A program made the translations under genes and the position numbers. The notes under the pieces are model-generated. The model did no database searches. It had not been told where the DNA came from and worked only from the letters and a program-made list of their open reading frames with translations. 64,000 nt of DNA from Arthrobacter sp. NIO-1057 (GTDB lineage Bacteria; Actinomycetota; Actinomycetes; Actinomycetales; Micrococcaceae): the NCBI RefSeq assembly GCF_900094805.1, contig NZ_FMAT01000001.1, forward strand, positions 1,064,196 to 1,128,195. Direction: 5' to 3'. The stretch's first letter is position 1. Every line of letters starts with the position of its first letter. This document shows positions 1-8,204 of this stretch, in pieces.

Positions 1-1425
1 TGGTGTCCTGCCCCTGCTTATCCAATAGTCCGGGGGGTGTTGCCACCGAGATTGGGATGGCAGCATGGTGATTGCTAATTAGGGGCGCGGCGCCAGAACA
101 CTGGACGCCTGTCATAACGTGGATGTAAGACTTCGCTACCGACGGTTGGCCGACCTTGAACAAAAACTAGTTCAAAGGAGCACTAGCCATGATCACCACG
201 GACATCGAGATTTTCCTCGGAGTCGACGTAGGGAAAACCGACCACTGGGCCTGCGCCGTCGCCAAGGACGGCACCAAAGTCTGGAACAAGACCCTGCCCA
301 ACGACGAAGCCAAACTCACCGCCGTGTATCAGAAGCTTTTAGCTCAAGGACATGTCTTGGTGGTCGTGGACCAACTTGCCACCATCGGCGCCCTGGCCGT
401 CGCGGTTGCTCAGCACCTCGGCATTCCGGTGGCATACCTGCCTGGGCTCTCGATGCGGCGTATCGCAGACATGTATCCCGGGACGGCGAAAACAGACGAA
501 AAAGATGCCTTTATCATCGCTGATGCAGCCCGTACCATGCCGCATACCTTGCGTAGCATCCAGGTCTCCGACGAAGAGGAAGCCACCCTGGGCATGCTCA
601 CCGGTTTCGACTTGGATCTGGCCCGTCAGATCACTCAGACCAGCAACAGGATCCGCGGGCTGTTCACCCAGATCCACCCGCCACTAGAACGAGTAATCGG
701 ACCTTGGCTGGAACACGACGCGGTGCTGGAAGTCCTCGCCACCTGGCCCACCCCAGCGCAACTGAAGCACGCAGGCAAAGCCAGGATCGATGCGAAGCTG
801 AAGAAATACGGAGCTCGCCGGCACACCGTCTGGGCTTCAACCGTCATCGACGCCTTGGGTGAACAGAGCGTCATCGTGGTCGGCACCGACGCCGCAGGCT
901 TGGTCATCCCTCACCTAGCACGACAACTAATCTCGTTGCACGCCCAGCGGGTAGATGTGGCCACGCACTTGGAAACCATGGTGGAGGCCCACCCTCTTTA
1001 CCCGGTCCTGACATCCATGCCAGGGGTCGCCGTCAGGACCGCCGCGATCATCATCGCCGAGACCTCCGGCAAGACCTTCACCAGCGCCGCAGCATTGTCC
1101 TCCTACGCTGGTTTGGCACCGACCACGCGTCAGTCAGGAACATCGATCAAGTCTGAGCGAGTCAGTCATTCAGGCAATAAACGATTGAAACGTGCGCTCT
1201 TCCTTTCGGCGTTCGCGCCTATCCGTTTCGATCCAGCCAGCCGGGAATATTACGACCGGAAACGAGCTCAAGGTAAACGCCATAACCAGGCGCTCATCGC
1301 GTTGGCGCACCGTCGGCTGACGGTCCTGTTTGCGATGATCCGGGATGGCTCACTTTATGATGTTCCGGAACTGAAAATCGCTTGACTTTATACATAGGGG
1401 CACCCCCGAGGAAGAGGGATTTTTA
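1..1425 (+). mobile_element. IS110-family insertion sequence (left end may extend beyond window)
   Basis: One transposase gene is flanked by at least 188 bases of non-coding left end and a short right end that runs into the next gene. IS110 elements lack clear terminal inverted repeats, so exact ends cannot be set; the right end lies between the transposase stop (1385) and the hydrolase start (1426). In the family, the long non-coding end next to the transposase encodes a bridge RNA that specifies donor and target. The element sits immediately upstream of a hydrolase gene whose N-terminus looks intact, so it probably inserted in that gene's promoter region. Confidence 0.75.
189..1385 (+). CDS. 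IS110-family transposase (DEDD recombinase)
   Basis: A 398-residue protein of the usual IS110 length. The N-terminus (about residues 9-20) reads FLGVDVGKTDHWACAV, the RuvC-like DEDD motif with the first catalytic Asp, and a later KTDEKDAFIIADAAR (about residues 101-115) supplies the central acidic residues. The C-terminal half carries the transposase_20 region, with SMPGVAVRTAAIIIAE (about 274-289) and the serine-bearing SSYAGLAPTTRQSG stretch typical of the family. An AAAGGAG-like ribosome site precedes the ATG by a few bases. The frame is complete, so the protein is probably functional. It acts on its own element ends, guided in this family by a bridge RNA. Confidence 0.93.
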   Translation: MITTDIEIFLGVDVGKTDHWACAVAKDGTKVWNKTLPNDEAKLTAVYQKLLAQGHVLVVVDQLATIGALAVAVAQHLGIPVAYLPGLSMRRIADMYPGTAKTDEKDAFIIADAARTMPHTLRSIQVSDEEEATLGMLTGFDLDLARQITQTSNRIRGLFTQIHPPLERVIGPWLEHDAVLEVLATWPTPAQLKHAGKARIDAKLKKYGARRHTVWASTVIDALGEQSVIVVGTDAAGLVIPHLARQLISLHAQRVDVATHLETMVEAHPLYPVLTSMPGVAVRTAAIIIAETSGKTFTSAAALSSYAGLAPTTRQSGTSIKSERVSHSGNKRLKRALFLSAFAPIRFDPASREYYDRKRAQGKRHNQALIALAHRRLTVLFAMIRDGSLYDVPELKIA

Positions 1426-2394
1426 ATGCCACTCGCCCATCCGCGACCGCCCTTCGATCCAGAATTAGAAGCAATTCTTTCTTCTGCCGAAGCCCAGCTT
1501 CCGCCAACGCTGACGGCAGAGATGATTCCGCTGCTTCGACAAGCCAATCCTGTCGAGGTTCCACCGGAGGAAGCGCTGGCTGGGACGGGCATCGTTCGCC
1601 GCGATGTCACGATCCCAGGTTTCGAGGGCGCAGAGATCGAGATATCGGTTTTGCAGCGTGAAGGGCGCACAGGGCGCGGACCTGGAATCTATTACACCCA
1701 TGGCGGCGGGATGGTCATCGGCGACCGATGGGCAGGGTTGAGCCAGTTCCTGCCATGGGTCATCGAAAACGACGCGGTGGCAATCACCGTCGAATATCGC
1801 CTGGCTCCCGAATTCCCCGACCCCTATCCTGTCGAAGACGCCTACGCCGGCTTGCTGTGGACCAGTGAGCATGGCGAGGAGCTCGGCATCGATCCCGACC
1901 GCCTCATTGTTGCCGGCGCCAGTGCATGCGTCGGATTGGCTGCGGGCATCGCTCTGCTAGCCAGGGACCGCAATGGCCCAGCACTGGCACGCCAGGTGCT
2001 CATCTATCCGATGCTTGATGACCGGGACGCTACGGTCTCTACAGTGCAGATTGATGGAGAAGGGATTTGGGACCGGGGCAGCAACATCATGGGCTGGAGC
2101 GCACTGCTCGGCGAGCGCAAGGGCACCGACGAGGTGTCCACCTATGCCGCACCGGCGCGCGCGACGGATTTGTCTGGTCTGCCTCCGGCCTATATCGATT
2201 GTGGTTCGGCCGAAGTGTTCCTGGATGAGGACGTCGCCTAAGCGACATTGCTCTGGCAGAGCGGCGTCCAAGCTGAGCTTCATGTGTGGCCCGGCGGCTA
2301 CCACGGCTTTGACATGAGCGCTCCGGATTCCGTGTTGGGCAAGAAGATGATTTCCACCCGTAGCCAATGGATTGCGCAGATCCTGAAAGGCTAG
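1426..2394 (+). pseudogene. Alpha/beta hydrolase (HSL/lipase family), interrupted by a nonsense codon
   Basis: The first 271 codons encode a hormone-sensitive-lipase-type hydrolase. YYTHGGGMVIGD forms the oxyanion hole (HGGG, about residue 91) and GASACVGLAAG holds the nucleophilic Ser (family norm GDSAGG, so the residue after Gly-Asp/Ala varies here). At 2239-2241 a TAA stop falls where relatives have Tyr in an EDVAYA-type motif. Reading continues in the same frame to a TAG at 2392-2394 and includes GGYHGFD with the catalytic His. The simplest reading is a TAC or TAT codon mutated to TAA. The product made would lack the catalytic His and be inactive. Substrate unknown; the family acts on small esters. 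Confidence 0.8.
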
Positions 2395-2439
2395 GTCTTT
2401 CCTCTTCTGCATGCCCTTGGGCCTTGTTAACATGAGCTT

Positions 2440-2760
2440 ATGACGAGCACTGACGGCAAGGCTGATGCGCTGGTGTGGGTCGCTCTGATCCACACGCCGG
2501 GTCCGACCGCGACAAGCCCGATGTCTAAGGATCCCCGCTTCGTGAAGCATCTGGCCTTCCTCCGCTCGCTGGCGCAGGAAGGCTGGCTCGTCGCGGCCGG
2601 TTCTTTTAGCGACGCTGATGGCGAGGGAATGACCGTCGTTCGCGGACCCCATTCTGTGGGCATTCAAAAGATTTCAACGCTGGCTCGCGCCGATGAGTCC
2701 GTGACATCCGGGTTGTTCGACGTACGCATCCGGCCGTGGAATGTCGCCATGACCGGCTAA
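2440..2760 (+). CDS. YciI-like (YCII-related) small protein
   Basis: A 106-residue cytosolic protein with the YCII layout: an N-terminal strand (LVWVALIHTPGP), a helix with FVKHLAFLRSLAQEGWLVAAG, and a C-terminal strand ending FDVRIRPWNVAM. The family folds as a ferredoxin-like dimer; its biochemical role is mostly unknown, and some members act as small dehydrochlorinases or stress proteins. The ATG at 2440 follows the pseudogene hydrolase by 45 bases on the same strand, so they may once have been co-transcribed. No typical His-Asp pair of the best-studied members can be assigned with confidence. Confidence 0.6.
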   Translation: MTSTDGKADALVWVALIHTPGPTATSPMSKDPRFVKHLAFLRSLAQEGWLVAAGSFSDADGEGMTVVRGPHSVGIQKISTLARADESVTSGLFDVRIRPWNVAMTG

Positions 2761-2776
2761 TAACACGCACTTCGCC

Positions 2777-3082
2777 CTAGTCGTCGAGATCAGACATATC
2801 CAGCACGAAGCGATACCGGACGTCGCCGCGGGCCAAGCGTTCAAGCGCCTCTTCGACTTGCGTGGAAGGCAGTACCTCGACGTCCGCAACCACCTGGTGT
2901 TCAGCACAGAATTCCAGCAGTTCCGCAGTCCGTCGGCGGCCGCCGCTTCCCGCTGATGATAGCTTCTTGTGTCCGATCAGCAGGTCGGTGGCTGCTAGCG
3001 ATACGTCGCCGAGGTATCCGAGCAGGCACAGTTCCCCATCCAGTGCCAGCAGCGAAAGGTATGGCGCCAATTCGTGATTGAC
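2777..3082 (-). pseudogene. C-terminal fragment of a zinc-type alcohol dehydrogenase
   Basis: The frame encodes about 100 residues matching only the end of NADP-dependent CAD/YahK-type alcohol dehydrogenases: APYLSLLALDGELCLLGYLG (end of the Rossmann part), then RRTAELLEFCAEHQVVADVE and ALERLARGDVRYRFVLDM, which is the very conserved C-terminus of that family. The catalytic zinc domain and the nucleotide-binding glycine motif are missing. Homology ends near 3082, where a fragment of an unrelated VOC gene begins on the other strand. The TTG at 3070 is not a convincing start. This is a deletion remnant. Confidence 0.8.
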
Positions 3083-3084
3083 TG

Positions 3085-3243
3085 CTCCTGTGGACAGACG
3101 ATGTTCCTGTTGCCTACGCCGGACTTGTCGAGCTTGGCGCCAATGCTATTAAGCCACCCGAGAGATGGCTGGAAAACCTGCTCATCGCCTGGGTCGAAGA
3201 CCCGGATGGCCATCTCGTGCAAGTAGTGCAGTCGCTGAAATGA
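3085..3243 (+). pseudogene. C-terminal fragment of a VOC/glyoxalase protein
   Basis: Reading from 3085 gives LLWTDDVPVAYAGLVELGA and ends IAWVEDPDGHLVQVVQSLK, with a stop at 3241-3243. This is the C-terminal third of a VOC-superfamily protein and is about 60 percent identical to the end of the intact VOC gene at 21402-21791. An in-frame TGA lies just upstream at 3079-3081 and there is no start codon, so the 5' two thirds are lost. It abuts an oppositely oriented alcohol dehydrogenase fragment, marking a recombination junction. Confidence 0.75.
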
Positions 3244-3285
3244 TCAGACTACGGTTACGCCAGGATGTTCCCACTGTGGCTTGGA

Positions 3286-4110
3286 TCAGCGCTCGGGCGA
3301 GGTAGTACCTCTTGTGCCTTCACGGGACATCCAAAGTTGGAGAACTCCAATCCACTCTTCAAAATTGTCCAAATGGGCATCGTGACTACCTCTAGAGAGA
3401 TCCACTCTGTGGGTATCTGGCCGACGTCGGATCAACTCCGATTTTTCAGCTTCACTGAACATCCCATTTTTTGCAAAAATTGCGACCGTGGGAACACTCA
3501 ACTTCTGCCATTGCTCCCAAGACGGCTCGTGCACGGCTTCGATAGTCCGTTGCATGATATCTGCGTCGAAACGTGGGACTAGCCCTGTTGGTGTTGTCTT
3601 TAAGTCAGCCACCCATGCGTCAACAATCGCTTCATCACCTAAGAACTCACGTGCAGTTTTTTCGTCTGCAAATGGCGCTGGCCACGATGCGAAGTACCTA
3701 CCCAGACCGGCGGCTTCTTCAGGATCTTCGTTGCCGGCGACATGACCTTCCAACATGACCAGTCCGTCGACTAAGTCCGGGCGTGTAGCAGCAACGAGAA
3801 AGGCAGTATGTGCTCCCATGGATTGGCCCACCAGCGTCACTCGCTGCCCCTGAGACAATTCTTCGATCACTGCGATGACGTCACAGACAAACGCTGCGCG
3901 TGATAGGTCTTCAGGTCGACGGGTAGTCCGGCCATGTCCTCTCTGGTCCACCATAAGGACACGATGATCTGACAGTGCACGGGCAGTCGGTATCATCTCC
4001 CTGGAGCTACCCGCGAGCCCATGAAGCAACACGACGACCGGGCCGTCGGAACCTATCTCGTCGACCGCAGCCGAGACTCCATCAGGACGCTGAATAAAGT
4101 GGGTATTCAC
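3286..4110 (-). CDS. Alpha/beta-fold hydrolase
   Basis: About 274 residues. VVVLLHGLAGSSREM provides the oxyanion HG motif, VDQRGHGRT follows, and VTLVGQSMGAHTAFLVA contains the nucleophile elbow GxSxG (GQSMG). The C-terminal RGSHDAHLDN supplies the catalytic His. The fold covers esterases, epoxide hydrolases and C-C hydrolases, so the substrate cannot be told. I chose the GTG at 4110 because AGGAG lies four bases upstream; an alternative TTG at 4131 would overlap the preceding gene. The stop of the upstream hypothetical gene (4118) is only a few bases away, suggesting a two-gene operon. Confidence 0.85.
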   Translation of the reverse strand: MNTHFIQRPDGVSAAVDEIGSDGPVVVLLHGLAGSSREMIPTARALSDHRVLMVDQRGHGRTTRRPEDLSRAAFVCDVIAVIEELSQGQRVTLVGQSMGAHTAFLVAATRPDLVDGLVMLEGHVAGNEDPEEAAGLGRYFASWPAPFADEKTAREFLGDEAIVDAWVADLKTTPTGLVPRFDADIMQRTIEAVHEPSWEQWQKLSVPTVAIFAKNGMFSEAEKSELIRRRPDTHRVDLSRGSHDAHLDNFEEWIGVLQLWMSREGTRGTTSPER

Positions 4111-4117
4111 GAGGCTC

Positions 4118-4615
4118 CTAGTCCACTTCAAGTGTGATCAGGTACCCGGAAATCTCCGGGCTAATTTGCTCCCCGAACACCGTGTGGTCTGGCCCTGCCC
4201 CTTCAGGCTGCGCGTCAGGATCAGGAACTACCGAGACAGGTTTGAGACGGCTCGTTCCTGTCTGCCTTTCACCTTCGGCTTCCCCGGGCTCAGTGTTGCC
4301 AAAGCTCACGAAGACTCCGCCACCAAGATCCTGCAACGGCGGGTCCGGCGTTGTCCGAGGCGTCACCGTCCACTTCATATCTGCGATGACGGCATCGAGC
4401 GCAACGATGCGACCTTGCCGAACGACTGTTTCGTCATCGTGGTGAGTTTCCACGCCGGCAATGGGTTTAGGAAGCACAGAGGATAGCTCTGAACGCATAG
4501 TTTGGGCATACTCGGTGTCGTATTGAACGTCCAATTCCGCGATATCACCAATTCGAAGAGGATCGCCACAGCATCCCCATTCCCACTCGGCAGTGTAATA
4601 GCGCTCTAGTTTCAT
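4118..4615 (-). CDS. Hypothetical protein with CCGDP motif (DUF6578-like)
   Basis: A 165-residue soluble protein with no signal peptide or membrane segment. Near the N-terminus it has WEWGCCGDPLRIGDIAELDV (about residues 11-30), the paired-cysteine CCG(D/E)P motif followed by GD and a beta strand that I associate with the actinobacterial DUF6578 group; the assignment is by motif only. The C-terminal half is rich in Gly, Pro and acidic residues. It starts at ATG 4615 and its stop lies just before the hydrolase start, so the two are probably co-transcribed. Function unknown. Confidence 0.55.
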   Translation of the reverse strand: MKLERYYTAEWEWGCCGDPLRIGDIAELDVQYDTEYAQTMRSELSSVLPKPIAGVETHHDDETVVRQGRIVALDAVIADMKWTVTPRTTPDPPLQDLGGGVFVSFGNTEPGEAEGERQTGTSRLKPVSVVPDPDAQPEGAGPDHTVFGEQISPEISGYLITLEVD

Positions 4616-5069
4616 GCGATCCTCACGCGTTCGTCACCCATCACATTTTCAATCGAAGTCGACCGCCCTGGCACTATCTGAGCGTTGGGGGATCAACAGC
4701 TCATCAATTCCACCAAAACTTTCAACAGCGTTCAACAAAGCGACTGCGATGTTCGGTCGATGCAGGGGGGATCTCAAGATGTCCCAGACTTCGGCCACTA
4801 TCAACCGTCCATGGCGTTTGGCCTGCGCAACTTGCAACTCCTTGATGACCCATCGAGTCCCCGAACAATAATCGACCGCATGCGCAACACTTCCCTGCTG
4901 TTATCCATATATCTCACGTCAATACAACTGCCAATCTAGTCTTGTCGCTACCGGACATGGCGAGTGCACCACATCCGCCACATACAGGCCAGAATCTGAC
5001 CGGTATCGGTAATAACGTCAAATCTGCGGCCAGGTTCACAGGCCTCATTCACGACCAGAGGAGATAGCA
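4616..5069. other. 454-base interval with one possible small minus-strand reading frame
   Basis: No recognised gene. On the minus strand a frame open from about 4894 to a stop at 4649 encodes a protein-like sequence containing RWVIKELQVAQAKRHGRLIV and PNIAVALLNAVESFGGIDEL. Its only usable starts are a TTG at 4837, which sits directly against an AAGGAG, or no start at all, so it may be the tail of a decayed gene. It would lie 34 bases upstream of the 4118-4615 gene. The right part of the interval holds the leader of the VOC gene at 5070. Confidence 0.3.
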
Positions 5070-5450
5070 ATGCAATTGGCAGCCACCCGAATTTTCACCG
5101 ACAATGTCGATACTCTCGTCGCGTTCTATGAAGCCCTGACCGGAATCACTGCAGCGCGACTTCATCCGATGTTTGCTGAGCTTCGAACTCCCGCCGGGAC
5201 GCTCGCCATTGCCAGCACCGCGACGGTGCCATTAATGAGAGAAGGCATTGCGAAAGCTGGCGCGAATCACAGCGTGATCCTCGATTTTCGCGTTGCTGAT
5301 GTCGACGCTACCTACCTAGCGCTACAAAGCGTAGTTACAGATTTTGTCAATGAACCGACCGACATGCCATGGGGCAATCGCTCACTACTGTTGAAAGATC
5401 CCGACGGAAATCTAATCAACTTCTTCACGCCGATTCCTGATATCAGGTAG
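5070..5450 (+). CDS. VOC-family (glyoxalase/bleomycin-resistance fold) protein
   Basis: A 126-residue single-domain protein. TRIFTDNVDTLVAFYEALTG at the start and LLKDPDGNLINFFTP at the end are the two beta-alpha-beta-beta-beta module signatures of the vicinal oxygen chelate fold; the Glu/Asp and His ligand positions cannot be assigned reliably. A good GAGGAG ribosome site lies seven bases before the ATG. Such proteins are dioxygenases, isomerases or resistance/binding proteins acting as dimers. The gene stands alone, convergent with the truncated reductase gene at 5506. Substrate unknown. Confidence 0.8.
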   Translation: MQLAATRIFTDNVDTLVAFYEALTGITAARLHPMFAELRTPAGTLAIASTATVPLMREGIAKAGANHSVILDFRVADVDATYLALQSVVTDFVNEPTDMPWGNRSLLLKDPDGNLINFFTPIPDIR

Positions 5451-5505
5451 ACGCGATCCCTCCGACATTCGGTCAGCACCAATTTCAGCACCAGGTTTGA
5501 ATTGC

Positions 5506-6126
5506 CTACGCACGAGCCTTACGGTTCCACAGCTGATGCGTCAGGCCGCTGGCGGTGCTGACCGATTCGACGGTGAACCGGTCTTCCAATCCAGCCAGAT
5601 GATCCCAGATCCGCACGCCAGTGCCGAGCACAACGGACACGATGGCAATGTGCAGGAAGTCAATGAGATCCGCATGCAGGAATTGGCTCACGGTCGACGG
5701 CCCGCCACCGATCCGCACATCCTGCCCGCCCGCCGCATCCCTTGCAAGACGCAGTGCCTCTTGTGGAGAAGCATCTACGAAGTGGAAACTGGTGCCATTT
5801 GTGAACTCAATGGCCTCGCGCGGGTAATGGGTCAGGATGAAGCACGGTGTGAGGAAGGGAGGTTCATCTCCCCACCATCCTTCCCAGCCATCGTCGGGCC
5901 ACTGCCCGGTTTGCGGACCGAATTTGCGGCGGCCCATGATTTCTGCGCCGACTCCTTGTCCCCACATGCTGAATATTGCTTTGTCCACGCTCGTTGGACC
6001 GTAGGCGCCATGAATGCCGTGGATGACCCGGCCATCGAACTTGCTGAAAAGAGCCCCGGCCTCACCGATCGGCTTTTCGAGCGTCACGTAATCGCCGGCG
6101 GCATATCCGTCACGGAATTTTTCAAG
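5506..6126 (-). pseudogene. Dihydrofolate reductase-family (RibD C-terminal domain) protein, N-terminally truncated
   Basis: Readable residues begin DGYAAGDYVTLEKPIGEAG, which fits the DGY(A/V)AG loop after the first strand of RibD/DHFR-like proteins, and continue through EIMGRRKFGPQTG, WWGDEPPF, FILTHYPRE and VRIGGGPSTVSQFL (the NADPH-binding glycine motif). The initial strand, normally about 12 residues with the start codon, is missing: an in-frame TGA (6127-6129) lies just upstream. The break adjoins the IS3 element, so the insertion or a linked deletion probably removed the start. A GTG at 6087 could start a shortened product lacking part of the cofactor site. Confidence 0.75.
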
Positions 6127-6158
6127 TCAAACGGTACCAACGCAAGTCTAAATAACTA

Positions 6159-7148
6159 TCAAGCGGCCTGAACTACCCGATTCCTCGGATTGCTAATCCA
6201 CGCAGCTTCAGGCATCGCCAAAATCTTCGGATCCCGCGACGTACCAAAACGTTCAGGATACCGCGCACGCGCAGCTGCCAACGTCTGTGAACGTTTCGCA
6301 GCTACTGAATCAGCCAACCCAAAATGAACGTCCGCCGGCGTATGCAACCCGATGCCCGAATGCTGATGGGCATGGTTGTACCACTGAACGAATTCACTCC
6401 TAAACGCCCGTGCATCACCCAACGAAGAGAAACGCTCAGGGAACTGCGGAACATACTTCAAAGTCTTGAACAACGACTCTGAATAGGGGTTATCATTACT
6501 CACCCGAGGTCTCGAATGCGACCTAGTCACTTCCAAATCAGAGAGTAAAGCCGCGACCGTCTTCAACGTCATACTCGTTCCGCGGTCCGCGTGGACCACC
6601 CGTGGAATTCCATGGACGCCGAAGATCTCTCTCATCATCTCCACAGCCAACTGGCCAGACTCGGCGTGCACGTGCGCGCCAACGATATACCGTGAATAAA
6701 TATCGACCATCAAATAGCAGTCGAAGTACTTGCCTTTCACAGGGCCTGCCAGTTTCGTGATATCCCAACTGAGAACCTCACCAGGAGCGGTGGCTTCCAG
6801 CTCGGGGATCGAACGAAGCTTACGCTTCGCCAATCGGCGACCTTCCTTGACCAGCCGATTCTCACTGAGAACCCGGTAAAACGTCGATAAAGAACCCAAA
6901 TACACACCGTCATCGAGTAACTCTGCATAGAACTGCATCGGGACCAAATCCACGCACTCAGGACTGTTCAAAACGTCGAGAATCGCAGCCCGCTCAACGG
7001 TGCTGAGCTTGTTCGGCGGCGCCGGACGCGCAGCGTCCTGCAGTTTGCTCGGTGTGCGGTTCATCGTGGTGCGTGAAACACCAACCATGTCAGCGGCTTT
7101 ACGTTGCGGGATCTTGATCACCAGCAAATGGTGGTAGGCTCGCTTCAT
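6159..7148 (-). CDS. IS3-family transposase OrfB (DDE integrase)
   Basis: A 329-residue protein with an N-terminal HTH_21-like region (GVSRTTMNRTPSKL) and an rve integrase core. The catalytic triad is visible: Asp in SWDITKLAGPVKG, Asp in VVHADRGTSM, and Glu in DNPYSESLFKTLKY. The C-terminal HSGIGLHTPADVHFG matches the usual IS3 ending. Its ATG overlaps the orfA stop (ATGA at 7145-7148), suggesting coupled translation or, as in many IS3 members, a programmed -1 frameshift giving an OrfAB fusion; no strong A6G slippery heptamer is seen. The reading frame is intact, so the element may be active. Confidence 0.93.
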   Translation of the reverse strand: MKRAYHHLLVIKIPQRKAADMVGVSRTTMNRTPSKLQDAARPAPPNKLSTVERAAILDVLNSPECVDLVPMQFYAELLDDGVYLGSLSTFYRVLSENRLVKEGRRLAKRKLRSIPELEATAPGEVLSWDITKLAGPVKGKYFDCYLMVDIYSRYIVGAHVHAESGQLAVEMMREIFGVHGIPRVVHADRGTSMTLKTVAALLSDLEVTRSHSRPRVSNDNPYSESLFKTLKYVPQFPERFSSLGDARAFRSEFVQWYNHAHQHSGIGLHTPADVHFGLADSVAAKRSQTLAAARARYPERFGTSRDPKILAMPEAAWISNPRNRVVQAA

Positions 7149-7519
7149 TTCTTCTTGGACTTCAGCTCGTCCTGCGACTCGTTGATGGCGTTCTCGAAGA
7201 ACGCCGAGAGTTTTCCCATGATGTCTAGGGCATCCCCAGTTTTCTTCCGCTTTCCCTCGCTCACCTCTAACTGGCGGCGAAGACGGGCAATTTCAGCTTG
7301 CTCGGCGCTAAGCTTGCCGATACGAGCTCCAGCTGTTTTTCCTTCGAGGACTCCTGCGTCGCGTAGATTTCGCCATTCGGTGATTTGCGAGGAGTAGACG
7401 CCATTTTTGCGGAGGTAGGCGCAACCCTTTTGCTCGGCGATGGCTTCCTCGTAACAGGACAGTAGGTCTAGTTTCTCGGTGGGGGGTGAACGTCCTGCGT
7501 CGGGACGGGCCACCGGCAC
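7145..7519 (-). CDS. IS3-family transposase OrfA (HTH protein)
   Basis: A 124-residue basic protein. Residues about 25-55 (CYEEAIAEQKGCAYLRKNGV, then SSQITEWRNLRD) form the HTH_Tnp_1-type helix-turn-helix that binds the element ends, followed by a leucine-zipper-like coil (IARLRRQLEVSEGKRKK) usual for OrfA. Start taken as GTG at 7519, the first start after an in-frame stop. It is translationally coupled to orfB by a four-base overlap. Confidence 0.85.
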   Translation of the reverse strand: MPVARPDAGRSPPTEKLDLLSCYEEAIAEQKGCAYLRKNGVYSSQITEWRNLRDAGVLEGKTAGARIGKLSAEQAEIARLRRQLEVSEGKRKKTGDALDIMGKLSAFFENAINESQDELKSKKK

Positions 7520-7664
7520 GGGGTCCGGGATTAGTCATAGGACTATCATGTCCCATTTGAGGTACGGCTGGACTCGACACGGGTGTTGGCTTCCTGGTTC
7601 TTGCCCTACGCGCTGGGGTGGGTTTGCTGTGAGGCGTTGGTACCGTTCAACCCTGACACGTAGG

Positions 7665-8045
7665 GCTTCCCTCTCCGCGACCACACCTACGCCCTATGAA
7701 TCCATTTATGGCCCTACCCGGTCATTTATGTACAGCTTTGCTCAGGGCTTGCGCGAGGAACTTCGCGAGCACGGCGTCAGCGTGACTGCGCTGTTGCCGG
7801 GAGCCACGGCGACCGAATTCCATGACCGAGCTGGCATGCAGCAGACGAAGTTCGGAGATAACTCGTGGAAAAACGATCCCGAGCTCGTTGCGAAACTGGG
7901 CGTGGAAGCCCTCTTTAGTGGTCGCGACCATGTGATTGGTGGCGACCGCGGCACACGTTGGGCTGCTTTGCGCAATAAATTCTCCTCGGAAGAATCCAAG
8001 GCCAAACGCTTTGCTCAGGACTCGAAGCCCGACGAGCGGGAATAG
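7665..8045 (+). pseudogene. C-terminal fragment of a short-chain dehydrogenase/reductase
   Basis: From about 7665 the frame reads SLSATTPTPYESIYGPTRSF, matching the SDR active-site Ser strand and Y-x-x-x-K motif; here the catalytic Lys is Arg (YGPTR). FAQGLREELREHGVSVTALL and PGATATEF follow as in classical SDRs. The nucleotide-binding N-terminal half is absent; sequence upstream to 7565 is unrelated IS-flanking DNA. No start codon or ribosome site fits the homology start. The fragment is probably untranslated and marks a deletion associated with the IS3 insertion. Confidence 0.75.
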
Positions 8046-8204
8046 CTGAGCATAGTGTTGGCCGTCATTGTCCGATTGCGAAAAGCGTGTGGCCATCTCC
8101 TAAGACGGCGCAAACTCGCTCACACTTTGTTTGTGCTCATCCGATTTCTATGACCAGACGATTCAGGTATCCCATCGTCATTGTTTGGGTGCACCAGCGT
8201 TAAG

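Larger units (their letters stand above)
6130..7565 (-). mobile_element. IS3-family insertion sequence
   Basis: Two overlapping minus-strand genes, orfA and orfB, have the size and order of IS3 elements. The element lies between two unrelated gene fragments (RibD-like to the left, SDR to the right). I could not define terminal inverted repeats or a target duplication; the ends are placed approximately, just outside the outer reading frames, with GGTACC-like sequence near both sides (about 6132 and 7561). Confidence 0.75.

Noticed and set aside
6130-7565. Attempt to define IS3 terminal inverted repeats
   Set aside because: Only a TACC core is shared at both sides; no reliable repeat or target duplication was found, so ends were left approximate.
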